64,000 nucleotides of DNA from Shewanella atlantica (GCF_003966265.1 NZ_RXNV01000002.1:310001-374000); one strand, 5' to 3'. Counted from the stretch's first letter, positions 50,357 through 60,582 are shown. Translations and numbers: made by a program. Notes: a model not told the origin generated them from the sequence alone.

Positions 50357-51670
50357 TTGCTGAATAAGCTTGGTGGAATACCTGTCCAACCAGACGCGAT
50401 TCGTTGGTTGTTGACCCCTAAAGGCCTCAAAGCCGAATTATTAGAACGTATTGCCTCAGCAGAGCACTCGATTTACATCTCTGCCCTTTATCTTGAAGAT
50501 GATGAGGCAGGACGTGAAATCTTAGCTGCCTTAATGTCTGCTAAGCAGCGCGCTCCCTCAATGGATATTAAGGTTTTAGTCGATTTCCATCGAGCAAGAC
50601 GCGGCCTTATCGGTCACAAAGGTGACAGTGGTAATTATCAGATGTATCGCAAGGTCATGGCCGAGGCCGAGCACCCCATCGATATCTTGGGGGTGCCTGT
50701 TAAGTCTCGTGAATTCATGGGCGTCTTGCACCTTAAGGGATTCATTGTCGATGATACTGTCATTTACAGTGGTGCCAGCATCAATAATATCTATCTGCAT
50801 CAACAAGAGAAGTATCGCTTCGACAGATATCATGTTATCGACTCAGCAGAGCTTGCCCGCTCCATGCGTCAGATGATCCAGACCTATCTTGTCGAAGACA
50901 TTGCCGTCTGTTCTCTGACTCAAGAGAAAGAATGTGAGAAGTTACCAGAGAAAAATGATGTTCGTAGCCTCAAAAATCGTCTGAGTAAGGCGCATTATGA
51001 GTTTACCAAGGTTAACCAGGGAAACCGGGTAACACCACTTGTAGGACTTGGTCGTAAGAAGAACAGACTCAATAAGCTGGTCGTCGATATGGTGGCACAG
51101 TCTAAAGAATCGCTATTTATCTGTACGCCATACTTTAACCCACCCTATATACTTGCCAGAGCAATGGCAAAGCACCTTAAAGATGGGAAACGAATCGATA
51201 TAGTGGTCGGTGATAAGACGGCTAATGATTTCTATATCCCACCTGAAGAGGAGTTCTCTACCATTGGTGCATTGCCATACATGTATGAGCAATCGTTGCG
51301 GAAATTCGCTAAGAGACAGCAGTGGGCTATAGAATCTGGTCAGTTGAATATCCATCTTTGGAAAGATGATATTAACAGCTACCACCTTAAAGGCATAAGT
51401 GCCGATGATAAGTGTCATCTGCTCACCGGAAGTAACTTAAATCCTCGTGCCTGGGCTTTAGATCTTGAAAACGGCTTGCTGTTGCAGGATGAGTCAGGAG
51501 CGTGGAAAGAGAAGTTTAATGTAGAGCAAACGCATATTCTTCAACATACTGAGCGCTTGTATCATTACAGTCAGATAGAGACATTAAATAACTATCCGGC
51601 GCCTGTACGTAAGATCATGACGCGCATCAGACGTCTCAAAGCTGACTTCTTGTTAAGAAGAATCCTATAA
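50357..51670 (+). CDS. pssA: CDP-diacylglycerol-serine O-phosphatidyltransferase (PLD type)
   Basis: 437-residue enzyme making phosphatidylserine, precursor of phosphatidylethanolamine. Two HKD motifs: HLKGFIVDDTVIYSGASINN region (H-L-K-G near residue 133) and YHLKGISADDKCHLLTGSN. No membrane helices, as for the ribosome/membrane-associated PssA of E. coli (451 aa). TTG start at 50357 is supported by AAAGGAG 6 nt upstream. Operon with the DUF1904 gene. Confidence 0.94.
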   Translation: MLNKLGGIPVQPDAIRWLLTPKGLKAELLERIASAEHSIYISALYLEDDEAGREILAALMSAKQRAPSMDIKVLVDFHRARRGLIGHKGDSGNYQMYRKVMAEAEHPIDILGVPVKSREFMGVLHLKGFIVDDTVIYSGASINNIYLHQQEKYRFDRYHVIDSAELARSMRQMIQTYLVEDIAVCSLTQEKECEKLPEKNDVRSLKNRLSKAHYEFTKVNQGNRVTPLVGLGRKKNRLNKLVVDMVAQSKESLFICTPYFNPPYILARAMAKHLKDGKRIDIVVGDKTANDFYIPPEEEFSTIGALPYMYEQSLRKFAKRQQWAIESGQLNIHLWKDDINSYHLKGISADDKCHLLTGSNLNPRAWALDLENGLLLQDESGAWKEKFNVEQTHILQHTERLYHYSQIETLNNYPAPVRKIMTRIRRLKADFLLRRIL

Positions 51671-51715
51671 GTATCAGGGCTTTTCGTGCCCTGAAATAGG
51701 TTGATGCTTTATTGT

Positions 51716-51745
51716 GCCAGTTGGAGCTCCCAACTGGCCTTTTTA
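51716..51745 (+). terminator. Terminator of pssA
   Basis: 9-bp stem gccagttgg / ccaactggc with a 5-nt loop, followed by cttttta. A smaller hairpin agggc / gccct precedes it at 51677-51692. Confidence 0.9.
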
Positions 51746-51799
51746 TTTCCGATTTTAAGTCAGTTCCTCGAAACTCGTCCCTAGGTCTTAGCCCCTGAA

Positions 51800-53026
51800 C
51801 TATAAAACCGCCACATCACTCTTATCCAGATCCGTACCAGATCTGGCATAGTTTAGTGCCAGTATCACTAACATAACCATTAAGGCACACAAGCCGCCGA
51901 TGCTAAGTTGTCCGTGCATTGGCACTAAAGACATTATCAGTGCAGCCACACCGGCACCAAAATTTTGCAGCCCGCCCAGCAGGGCTCCGGCCACACCGGC
52001 ATGACGGGGGAAGGGCTCTAATGCCGCCGACGTTAATACCGGGAACAGTATTCCGGCTCCGGTAAAAAACAGAACAGAGCCCACGAGTAAGCTCCATCCA
52101 ATAACCAGATCGGACAGGCCTGGAATAAGCAGGAAGAGAGCGCCCGAACCCAGTAAGGCAACGCTTCGATAGGTACTCTTATTATTATCTTTTAACTTCG
52201 CCGCATAATAGGCTCCGGCAAGATAGCCGGGGATAGGAGCAACAAAGTATACGCTGACCCAAAAAGGAGAGAGCGCTAATACCTGACCGTAGAGCACGCC
52301 GGCAACGGCCTCAAATGCAGCAATTCCTGAAAATGTGGCCACGAGACAAAGCAGATAGCTTTTAAATTTTCTATGGGCCAACACAAACCGGTATGAGTCC
52401 ATGATTGATTCAAGCTTGCGTTTATCCGCAGGTAGCGACTCCTTAAGTCTGAATATAACCAAAAGTAGCACCAGGGCACCAAAGCCTGCCAGTAATGTGT
52501 ACACAGACTGCCAGCCGAAGTAGTGTGTCATCATACTGCCTGCAAAGGGTGCAAGCAGAGGCGAAAATACAACGGCCATTGAGATATAACTGTTCAGAGA
52601 TACTAATGGTTCACCAAAATAGTGATCCCTTGGAATGCTTCTGCATAATGCGCCGGCACTGGCTGTGCCAATTCCCTGAAGCAAGGTGGCAGTGATAAGC
52701 TCGCTATAGCTTGTTGCTACACTCGCCAGTAAAGCGCCAATGACAAACAGTGACAAGCCGAGAATGAGTAGTGGTTTACGACCAAACCTGTCTGAGGCTG
52801 GACCATATACGAACTGGAGCAAGCCATAGGAGAGAAGATAACAGGCCATGATAGCTTGCAATTGTCCAGCAGTAACAGTGAAACTGTCTGCGATTGCCGG
52901 CAGGGCTGGTACGAATATAGTCTGTGCCATTTGGCCACAGGCAACCATCATCACAATCAAAAAGATAAGAGAGGAAAAACCCGGGTTATTCTGGTTTGGG
53001 TTTGACTTCATCATAGGGCCGCTCAT
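51800..53026 (-). CDS. MFS multidrug transporter, EmrD-like (DHA1)
   Basis: 408-residue drug:H+ antiporter with about 12 membrane helices. The MFS motif A is YGPASDRFGRKPLLILG (loop 2-3), and the motif C-like GIGTASAGALCRSIPRD region is close to EmrD. A multidrug or detergent efflux role is likely; the substrate is unknown. The ATG 53026 was chosen because GGAGT lies 5-6 nt upstream and it gives the expected N-terminus (MSGPMMKSNPNQ) before the first helix. The longer frame is not supported. Confidence 0.88.
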   Translation of the reverse strand: MSGPMMKSNPNQNNPGFSSLIFLIVMMVACGQMAQTIFVPALPAIADSFTVTAGQLQAIMACYLLSYGLLQFVYGPASDRFGRKPLLILGLSLFVIGALLASVATSYSELITATLLQGIGTASAGALCRSIPRDHYFGEPLVSLNSYISMAVVFSPLLAPFAGSMMTHYFGWQSVYTLLAGFGALVLLLVIFRLKESLPADKRKLESIMDSYRFVLAHRKFKSYLLCLVATFSGIAAFEAVAGVLYGQVLALSPFWVSVYFVAPIPGYLAGAYYAAKLKDNNKSTYRSVALLGSGALFLLIPGLSDLVIGWSLLVGSVLFFTGAGILFPVLTSAALEPFPRHAGVAGALLGGLQNFGAGVAALIMSLVPMHGQLSIGGLCALMVMLVILALNYARSGTDLDKSDVAVL

Positions 53027-53313
53027 TCTTACTCCAAAACTGCATAAATAGTACTTTAATAAGGATGGCGCATCATACTGAGTATTTAGGCAATTACAAT
53101 CCATTACCGCTAATAAATTCAAACATTTATTTTGGAAGTTTCGATAAGTTTTTCTAAGGTTTAGGCGGTGTAAAGCCATGGTTACACCTTGTATTGATGG
53201 CGTTACAGTTGAGTCGGGTACGTAACATGAATTTATGGGCAATAATTCAAATGGTCAGTAGCGCGCAACCCTCATTCTGTTGTAGCTTTTTCCGGTCGAC
53301 TTCCTGGCTGTTT

Positions 53314-53400
53314 CCGGCTAAAGCCGGTCCTACATGTAGGAGCGTGCTTCTGCCGTGAAGATGTGTTGCCCTTTGTGTGAGCGTGCTTCAGTCGTGAAAA
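53314..53400. repeat. REP-like palindromes and a 39-bp-spaced repeat upstream of the MFS gene
   Basis: Two abutting perfect palindromes, CCGGCTAAAGCCGG (53314-53327) and TCCTACATGTAGGA (53328-53341), are followed by gagcgtgcttc at 53340 and again at 53379. The core gtaggagcg resembles Pseudomonas/Shewanella REP elements. The gap 53027-53582 has no other supported gene. Confidence 0.65.
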
Positions 53401-53582
53401 TGCACTTGTGAGAAATTGAGGTAAAGAGTAGTATGCCCAGCCTTTATCATCTTCTCGACATGCTAGAGTTTGATCGACCAACCGGGCTTATCAACAATTG
53501 TTGCTACAGATAATAGCGTTGGCTTACTAAGATATTATTTCATGTCTTGCTATCTAAATTTTTAATGGTAAACACTATAAAT

Positions 53583-54332
53583 ATGGGTTTTCATCAACAC
53601 GCAATACACAGGCTTTATCAATATCGTAAGGCTATCTCCACAAAACCCTTTACCGCAAGGGGCAAAAACTTAGTTCGTTGTGAACTTTGTCTACTTGCAG
53701 AGACGTATTGTACCTGTGAATCTCGCTCACAGCTCGAATCGAATAATGCCTTTTTGCTTATAATGTACGATGATGAAGTGTTAAAACCCAGTAATAGCGG
53801 CCGTTTAATCGCCGACCTTATTCCCGAAACTCACGCCTATATCTGGTCGCGTACCCAGGCAAACCGGAAAATGTTGGCCTTGATCCAGAGTCCTGAATAT
53901 CAGCCCTTTGTGATTTTCCCCGGTGAATATGCCTGCGACAATCAGCCTGTGGTTTCTGAGGTAGAGCCCTCCTCAATCGGTGAGGGTAAGAGACCTCTGT
54001 TTATCATGCTCGATGGTAGCTGGCGTGAAGCGATTAAGATGTTTCGTAAGAGTCCCTACTTGCATGCATTGCCGTTATTGTCATTTACGCCTGAAACGGC
54101 TGCAAAGTATGGTTTACGAAAAGGCAGTCGGGATTTTCAATTGGGAACGGCAGAGGTTGCGTCTTTGGCACTGGGGGTGTCGGGTGAGCAAGACAATGCT
54201 GCTTCACTCAATGCCTGGTTTGAGCTCTTCATCGAGTCGTCCATTTTTAGCCGCAGTCGAAAAAATACCTCAGATTTAACCCCCTTGGTGGATCTTACTC
54301 AAGCGTTTAAAGCTACTCTCAAATCTGGTTAA
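53583..54332 (+). CDS. tapT: tRNA-uridine aminocarboxypropyltransferase (DTW domain)
   Basis: About 249-residue enzyme that installs acp3U at position 47 of tRNAs using SAM. The match to E. coli TapT (YfiP) is close: CxxC...CxC zinc-like start (RCELCLLAETYCTC), KPSNSGRLIADLIPETHAYIWSR (core KPSNSGRLIADL), and the DTW block IMLDGSWREAIKMFRKSPYL (core LDGSWREA). The start is uncertain: ATG 53565 and ATG 53583 are both in frame and neither has a Shine-Dalgarno; 53583 fits the homologue length. Confidence 0.88.
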   Translation: MGFHQHAIHRLYQYRKAISTKPFTARGKNLVRCELCLLAETYCTCESRSQLESNNAFLLIMYDDEVLKPSNSGRLIADLIPETHAYIWSRTQANRKMLALIQSPEYQPFVIFPGEYACDNQPVVSEVEPSSIGEGKRPLFIMLDGSWREAIKMFRKSPYLHALPLLSFTPETAAKYGLRKGSRDFQLGTAEVASLALGVSGEQDNAASLNAWFELFIESSIFSRSRKNTSDLTPLVDLTQAFKATLKSG

Positions 54333-54580
54333 TTGAGTGTAATAGAAACCCGACTTGCTTTGCCTGCCAGAGACAAACCGATTAAGTCGTCCTTTCTCAT
54401 CATTTCATTAACCACTTTCTTCCTTTTTCTTGATGTATATAACGCTAAGTTATTACAATGTGTGCAATTGTGTTTACCAAAACGGTTTATGCTGACACTT
54501 TTTTTGTTAAGAATGACAATCTCAAGTTTTTAATCGGCAATATAGTAACCGATCACCGAAATTCAATCATGGATGGAACT

Positions 54581-55855
54581 ATGTCTCATTTTCCACAGAG
54601 CGCTCAGATTAACCCGCTAGCTAAATTTGTAGTCAGTACCCTAAAACGCCCCTCTATAGGATGCGCTATCTTACTTGGTTCACTGGCTGGCATTACCGGG
54701 TGTGAAGAAGCTGCGCCGACAATTATTCCTAAAGCCGTCGTAGTAGAGCAGGTGACGACGGCCACGGTTCCTCTGTATGGCAATTACATCGGTGTCACCA
54801 AAGCTTCGTTGGATGTTGAGGTGAGGGCGAGGGTAAACGGTTTTGTCGAAGATAAGAGCTTTATTGAAGGAAGTGGTGTGAAAGAGGGCTCGGTACTCTA
54901 TCGAATCGACGACCGACCATATGTTGCCGTAGTCAATCGTCTAAAGGCAAATATGGAGTCTCAACAGTCGATGTTGGAGAAGGCTCAGCGCGATGTTGAG
55001 CGATTAAAACCTCTCTATGAGCAAGATGCAGCCAGTCAACTCGATTTCGATAATGCACTGTCCGTGTTATCGCAAGCTAAGTCCAGTTTAGCAGCCAGCA
55101 AAGCACAACTCGAAGAGGCACAGCTTGAACTCAGTTACACCTCAATACGCTCACCTATCAGTGGCTTAGTCAGTCGCTCTGAAGTGGATATCGGTGCCTT
55201 GGTCGGAAGTAGCGGACAATCGCTGTTAACCCGGGTTAAGCAGGTAGACCCTATCTACGTGACCTTTAATATGTCAGCGCTCGATTACCTGAATGCCAGG
55301 CGACGTATGACAAGTTATTCAGAGAAAAAGGAAGCCGAGTCAGAGGGTAAGGCTGTCGAAGGGTTTGTTACCATCACGCTACCCGATAACAGTGAATACC
55401 GTTACTTAGGTGATGTACGTTTTACCGATCCGTCGGTTAACCCCGAAACGGGGACTTTTCAGGTTCGCGCCGAGTTACCTAACCCTGATAAAGAGCTGCT
55501 ACCGGGCCAATACACAAATGTGCGCATTAAACTCAATGAAGTGGACAATGCCATCGTCATCCCACAAAAGGCCACTCAGGTAGAGCAAGGTGGTGTCTAT
55601 GTAATGGTTGTCCTGCCCGACAATAAAGTCGAAAGACGTTTTATCGTCATCGATCATCAAGGGCCTATGGGTGTTGTGGTACAAAGTGGGTTAAAGGCCG
55701 GCGAGCTGGTGATTGTCGAAGGCATGCACAGAGTCAGGCATGGCCAGGTTGCAGAGCCGTTAACGGCAGATCAATACCATAAGAAGGAAGACTCAAAAGA
55801 GAAACAGCAGGCGCTTGAGCAACAAAAACTAGAGCAGATACAGGAGCAAAAATAA
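54581..55855 (+). CDS. RND efflux periplasmic adaptor (AcrA/MexA family lipoprotein)
   Basis: 424-residue membrane fusion protein linking the RND pump to the outer-membrane channel. The signal peptide ends in a lipobox (GITGC). Then come the barrel-sandwich/lipoyl halves (about 60-110 and 190-215), a coiled-coil hairpin (about 115-180), and the beta-barrel. The C-terminus is extra long and Glu/Gln/Lys-rich (EKQQALEQQKLEQ). ATG 54581 has GGA repeats upstream; longer versions lack support. Its stop overlaps the pump start by 1 nt (TAATG). No TetR repressor gene is adjacent. Confidence 0.93.
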   Translation: MSHFPQSAQINPLAKFVVSTLKRPSIGCAILLGSLAGITGCEEAAPTIIPKAVVVEQVTTATVPLYGNYIGVTKASLDVEVRARVNGFVEDKSFIEGSGVKEGSVLYRIDDRPYVAVVNRLKANMESQQSMLEKAQRDVERLKPLYEQDAASQLDFDNALSVLSQAKSSLAASKAQLEEAQLELSYTSIRSPISGLVSRSEVDIGALVGSSGQSLLTRVKQVDPIYVTFNMSALDYLNARRRMTSYSEKKEAESEGKAVEGFVTITLPDNSEYRYLGDVRFTDPSVNPETGTFQVRAELPNPDKELLPGQYTNVRIKLNEVDNAIVIPQKATQVEQGGVYVMVVLPDNKVERRFIVIDHQGPMGVVVQSGLKAGELVIVEGMHRVRHGQVAEPLTADQYHKKEDSKEKQQALEQQKLEQIQEQK

Positions 55856-58800
55856 TGGCTCAGTATTTCGTTAATCGTCCTGTTTTTGCCAGCGTGATAT
55901 CAATCGTCATCGTATTGCTTGGCGTCATCGCCATGTTTCAGCTGCCGATAGATCAATATCCCTATATTACGCCGCCACAGGTCAAGGTCTCGGCATCGTA
56001 CCCGGGTGCCACCTCAACTACCGCTGCCGAATCCGTTGCAACGCCGCTTGAGCAAGAGTTAAACGGTGTCCCAAACATGATCTACATGAGCTCGAAAAGC
56101 ACCAATTCGGGCAGTGCAAACGTGACTATCACTTTCGATGTGGGCACCAACCCCGATCTGGCTGCTGTCGATGTACAAAATTCCACCCAGCAGGCGACGG
56201 GAAGTTTGCCAATCGATGTACAAACAGAAGGCGTATCTGTCTCAAAAGAAGCCTCGGTTGAGCTACTTAAACTGGCACTGACCTCAAGTGACGAGCGCTA
56301 TGATGAGATCTATCTCAGTAATTACGCCACCATTAATATCCAGTCGGCTCTTAAGCGAATTCCCGGTGTAGGGCGTGTTCGTAACACAGGCTCCCGTAGT
56401 TACTCTATGAGGGTCTGGCTTAAGCCCGATATGATGGCAGGTTACGGCTTGACGACCAGTGATGTTATCGGTGCCATCAAGGCGCAAAATAAGGAGTCTC
56501 CGGCAGGTTCCATCGGTTCTCAGCCAAACACAGACTCATTGAGCATGACACTGCCCATAACTGCGGCCGGGCGTATGAGTAGTGTGCCACAATTTAACGA
56601 GATCATCGTTCGAGCGAACACCGACGGCTCACTTATTCGTTTACGTGATATCGCCAGAATTGAGCTTGGCTCTTCGGCCTATACCTTACAGTCTCAATTA
56701 AACGGCGCTAATGCGACTATCCTGCAGGTCTATCTGTTGCCCGGGGCCAATGCCTTAGAGGTGACAAAAAAGGTCAAGCAAGAGATGGCCTCACTGGGTA
56801 AAAAATTCCCACAGGGGATGGAGTGGCAGGTATTCTTCGATGCATCGATATTTATCCAGAACTCGATAGATGAAGTGGTAAAGACACTTATCGAGGCCTT
56901 AGTGCTGGTTATTCTGGTCGTCTACCTGTTCCTGCAGAATTGGAGGGCAACCTTGATCCCGGCGATCGCCGTACCTGTCTCTTTGATCGGTACGTTAGCC
57001 GCGATGCTCGCCTTTGGATTCACCATCAATACCGTCAGCTTACTCGCCCTGGTGTTGGCCATTGGTATTGTGGTCGATGATGCCATCGTTGTGGTTGAGA
57101 ATGTCGAGCGCCTGATGCATGAAAATGGTCTCAGCCCGACACAAGCGACCAAGGTGGCAATGAAGGAGTTATCCGGTGCATTAGTGGCAACCAGTTTGGT
57201 ACTCGCCGCCGTATTTGTCCCGGTCTCTTTCCTGTCAGGTATTACAGGGATTATGTACCGTGAGTTCGCCGTCGCTATTACCGTCGCTGTGCTTATCTCA
57301 ACCGTAGTCGCGCTGACGCTATCGCCGGCACTGTGTGCCTTGCTGTTAAAGCCGGGCGATCAGGCTACATCGGGCTTTTTCAAATGGCTTAACGATAAAC
57401 TCGATATGAGTACCAGTAAGTATGTGGCGTTAGTGACGCTGACTAACAAGCATGCTAAACGCAGTTATCTGGCCTTTGCCGTGATGGTGGGCGGTGTGTA
57501 TATCATCATGTCAGGTCTGCCATCGAGCTTTATGCCCGATGAAGATCAGGGCCGTTTCTTTATCGATATGTCACTGCCTAACGGCGCGACGGTAAATCGC
57601 TCGCAAGAAGTTCTTAAGAAAGCCGAAGCCAAGGTGCTTAATCATCCGGCCGTCGCCTATTCATTTACCCTGGCGGGAGAGAACCGCAGATCGGGCTCTA
57701 ACCAAGCTAACGGCATGTTCGAGGTGATTTTAAAGCCGTGGTCGCAGCGCGCAGATGACAATGCTACCGTACAGCAGGTGATGAAGGAGATTAAGTTCTC
57801 GCTGCAAGATATTCTTGAGGCCGAATTTAGTGTCTATCTGCCGTCAGCCGTTCCCGGTTTAGGTAATGGATCGGGTGTCGAGATGGAGCTGCAGGATACA
57901 TCCGGCACTAACTTTAAAGGGTTAATGGAAACGGCGGATGAACTGGTCGAGGCACTTAAGTTACAACCTGAGATCGCAACCGCAGGATTATCGCTGCAGA
58001 GCGCCATACCTCAGCTGCATCTTAGTGTCGACGAAGCTAAAGCCATGGCCATCGGAGTTAATGTCTCTGATATATATAGCACAATAAAAACCTTTACCGA
58101 CTCATCGACGGTTAACGACTTTAACCTGTTTGGCCGGGTGTACCGGGTTAAGGTTCAAGCCGAAGACAGATACCGTCAGTTTCCAGAGCAGATCAAAGAT
58201 TATTATGTACGTTCAGCCAGCGGTGCCATGGTGCCTATCGGAGTGCTGGCCGAATATGACTACTCTGTCGGACCCGCTGCGGTGACTCACTATAACCTGT
58301 TCACCAGCGCGTCGATTAATGCATCTCCGGCTCCCGGCTACGCGTCGGGTGACGTGATCCGCGCTATAGAGCGGGTAGCCACGCCTCTGCTGCCTAATGA
58401 GTTCAGGTATGAGTGGACCGGGATAACGTATCAGGAGGTGCAATCTGCGAACCAGACCGGAATAGCTGTCACCCTCGCCATGGTGTTTGTTTTCCTCTTC
58501 TTGTGCTCCCTGTATGAAAGTTGGACCATTCCGATTGCCGTGTTACTTATAGCACCTATCGCCATGTTAGGGGCTGCGTTAGGCACGTTAGTCAGTGGCA
58601 TGGAGAGCAACCTGTTTTTCCAGGTGGCGTTTATTTCACTTATCGGAATGGCGGCAAAGAACTCGATTTTGATCGTCGAATTTGCTAATCAACTCCATAA
58701 TCAGGGCAAGAGTCGTTTAGAGGCCGCATTGGAAGCCGCCAATATGCGTTTTCGTCCTATTCTGATGACCTCGATGGCCTTCATATTAGGTGTCTTGCCT

Positions 58801-59022
58801 TTGGTGCTGTCGGTTGGACCGGGCGCCGTAAGCAGGCAATCAATTTCGATACCTATCCTATGTGGCATGATCTTCGCGACCACTATCGGCATAGTTTTGG
58901 TTCCACTTTTCTTTGTCACCACTGCTGGCTGGTTCAAATCTAAAACTAAGTCAGGGTCAAATAAGCAAAAAGACGCTAGCGAGGCTATTGCCTCAACAAG
59001 CGAACAGGGAGGGGCAGCATAA
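55855..59022 (+). CDS. RND multidrug efflux pump (HAE1, AcrB family)
   Basis: 1055-residue inner-membrane proton-driven trimeric pump. 12 membrane helices in the 1+5 / 1+5 pattern with two large periplasmic loops. The proton-relay Asp pair is in GIVVDDAIVVVENVERL; the N-terminus QYFVNRPVFASVISIVIVL (19 residues) is typical of HAE1. Hydrophobic drugs, dyes and detergents are the usual substrates. Both junctions (adaptor-pump and pump-channel) are TAATG overlaps, so the three subunits are translationally coupled. Confidence 0.96.
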   Translation: MAQYFVNRPVFASVISIVIVLLGVIAMFQLPIDQYPYITPPQVKVSASYPGATSTTAAESVATPLEQELNGVPNMIYMSSKSTNSGSANVTITFDVGTNPDLAAVDVQNSTQQATGSLPIDVQTEGVSVSKEASVELLKLALTSSDERYDEIYLSNYATINIQSALKRIPGVGRVRNTGSRSYSMRVWLKPDMMAGYGLTTSDVIGAIKAQNKESPAGSIGSQPNTDSLSMTLPITAAGRMSSVPQFNEIIVRANTDGSLIRLRDIARIELGSSAYTLQSQLNGANATILQVYLLPGANALEVTKKVKQEMASLGKKFPQGMEWQVFFDASIFIQNSIDEVVKTLIEALVLVILVVYLFLQNWRATLIPAIAVPVSLIGTLAAMLAFGFTINTVSLLALVLAIGIVVDDAIVVVENVERLMHENGLSPTQATKVAMKELSGALVATSLVLAAVFVPVSFLSGITGIMYREFAVAITVAVLISTVVALTLSPALCALLLKPGDQATSGFFKWLNDKLDMSTSKYVALVTLTNKHAKRSYLAFAVMVGGVYIIMSGLPSSFMPDEDQGRFFIDMSLPNGATVNRSQEVLKKAEAKVLNHPAVAYSFTLAGENRRSGSNQANGMFEVILKPWSQRADDNATVQQVMKEIKFSLQDILEAEFSVYLPSAVPGLGNGSGVEMELQDTSGTNFKGLMETADELVEALKLQPEIATAGLSLQSAIPQLHLSVDEAKAMAIGVNVSDIYSTIKTFTDSSTVNDFNLFGRVYRVKVQAEDRYRQFPEQIKDYYVRSASGAMVPIGVLAEYDYSVGPAAVTHYNLFTSASINASPAPGYASGDVIRAIERVATPLLPNEFRYEWTGITYQEVQSANQTGIAVTLAMVFVFLFLCSLYESWTIPIAVLLIAPIAMLGAALGTLVSGMESNLFFQVAFISLIGMAAKNSILIVEFANQLHNQGKSRLEAALEAANMRFRPILMTSMAFILGVLPLVLSVGPGAVSRQSISIPILCGMIFATTIGIVLVPLFFVTTAGWFKSKTKSGSNKQKDASEAIASTSEQGGAA

Positions 59023-60509
59023 TGGAAAAGTTTATGTTCAAACGTTCGTTGTCAAAGCCTGGTCAAAACCGATTCCGATTTATCGCCCTGATGGGCTGCA
59101 CAACGTTTTTAGCAGGTTGTGCCATTGGGCCTGATTATCAACAGCCTGAGCTGACACTTCCGAGTCAGTATCATAATGAATTACAGCAAGTTGAGGGCGA
59201 TAATATAGGTAAAACTCAGTGGCGTAATTTTTATCTGGACCCCCATCTGCAACCTTTGATCAGCCACGCGTTGGAGCAGAACCTGGATCTGGAAGCCATG
59301 CGCTCACGACTTATTGCCGCAAGGCAACGTATCACGGTCACCGATGCGGCTCTGTATCCTGAAGTCGGCATCGATGCATATGGCGAACGTTCACTCGATA
59401 GCGGACTCACCAATACCGACCCTTCGGCTGAAAATGAGTTTAGTTTATCAGGCGTCGTATCCTGGGAGCTGGATATCTGGGGGGCCAACCGCCGTCGAAG
59501 TGAAGCTGAATATGCCAACTTCCTCTCGGCTCAGGAGTCATTGAACTTAGCGACCATTAGTTTGATCAGTGACGTCGCCAGCCGTTATTACGAATGGCTG
59601 GACATAGAGCAGAGATATCAGATTTCGACCAATACCGTGGCCCTGCGTAAAAAAGAGCTGGATCTGGCACGTCTGCGCAAGGAGAACGGTGTGATCTCAG
59701 GCTTAGAGGTCAGACAAGCTGAGGTTGAATACCAGAGTGCTAAAGTCACCTTACCCGATCTTGATTTTGAAAGAGGGGAGAAGGCTAATCAGTTGAGGAT
59801 CTTGCTCGGAGAGTTCGATTATCCCTTGCAACTGCAAACCGGGGTGGAGCTAAGATCTGAAGGTGCACTGTTCCCCGAACAGTTTAATGTAGGCGTTCCC
59901 TCAGAGATGTTATCCCAGCGTCCCGACGTCAAGGCGGCAGAGCAGGCTTTGATTGCAATGAATGCCAAAGTGGGAGTGGCAAAGACGGCCTTTTTCCCCA
60001 AGTTTACCATCAGTGGCAGTCTGGGGCGTGAATCAGATGAACTCAGTAATCTTCTGGACAGTGAAGGGGTGACCTGGTCGTTACTCGGCGGCATTACGGC
60101 GCCAATATTTAATGCCGGCAGTATCTCGGCGCAATATGAGATAGCCAAAGAGGAGTCCAGGCAGGCTTTGCTTGCCTATAGAAATACGGTGCTAACCGCT
60201 TACTTTGAAGTCAATGATGCCATGAATAGCTTCAGGCGTTCAGAACTTGCCATCAATGCCCAACAGGAACTTGTGGCAGCCTCGAGTGAATATACCCGCT
60301 TAGCCGGGTTAAGATACCGTAACGGTGTCGCCAGCTCACTGGATTTGATGGATGCTCAGCGTAACCTGTTTAGCGCCGAGTTGGCCTTGAGCCAGATTAA
60401 AAGGGACAGGTTACTGTCGATGATCACCCTTTATCGCGCCTTGGGAGGCGGAACTATTTCGCTACAAAACGCACCACAAGCGGCGGCTGTCGATATCGAA
60501 GGTGAGTAG
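59022..60509 (+). CDS. Outer-membrane efflux channel lipoprotein (OprM/NodT family)
   Basis: 495-residue TolC-like channel of the tripartite pump. The lipobox is FLAGC (Cys near residue 33) followed by AIGPDYQQPEL, the hallmark of the OprM family. Two outer-membrane efflux (OEP) repeats follow (about 75-270 and 290-480), each ending in ...RYRNGVASSLDLMDAQRN-type helix pairs (core NGVASSLDLMDAQR). Third gene of the RND operon, which ends at a strong terminator. Confidence 0.95.
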   Translation: MEKFMFKRSLSKPGQNRFRFIALMGCTTFLAGCAIGPDYQQPELTLPSQYHNELQQVEGDNIGKTQWRNFYLDPHLQPLISHALEQNLDLEAMRSRLIAARQRITVTDAALYPEVGIDAYGERSLDSGLTNTDPSAENEFSLSGVVSWELDIWGANRRRSEAEYANFLSAQESLNLATISLISDVASRYYEWLDIEQRYQISTNTVALRKKELDLARLRKENGVISGLEVRQAEVEYQSAKVTLPDLDFERGEKANQLRILLGEFDYPLQLQTGVELRSEGALFPEQFNVGVPSEMLSQRPDVKAAEQALIAMNAKVGVAKTAFFPKFTISGSLGRESDELSNLLDSEGVTWSLLGGITAPIFNAGSISAQYEIAKEESRQALLAYRNTVLTAYFEVNDAMNSFRRSELAINAQQELVAASSEYTRLAGLRYRNGVASSLDLMDAQRNLFSAELALSQIKRDRLLSMITLYRALGGGTISLQNAPQAAAVDIEGE

Positions 60510-60540
60510 AATAGACTTCATCCACATTTAACTACATTGG

Positions 60541-60582
60541 CACGCAGGCTGGAGGCTTTAATAGGGGCCTGCGTGGTTTTTT
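60541..60582 (+). terminator. Terminator of the RND operon
   Basis: 9-bp stem cacgcaggc / gcctgcgtg with a 17-nt loop, followed by gtttttt, 32 nt past the stop codon. Confidence 0.9.

Noticed and set aside
53272..53481. 69-codon minus-strand ORF in the REP region
   Set aside because: It lies entirely on palindromic repeat DNA and has no ribosome-binding site.
54333..54533. 66-codon ORF following tapT
   Set aside because: Starts at TTG directly after the tapT stop without a ribosome-binding site and overlaps the likely promoter of the RND operon.
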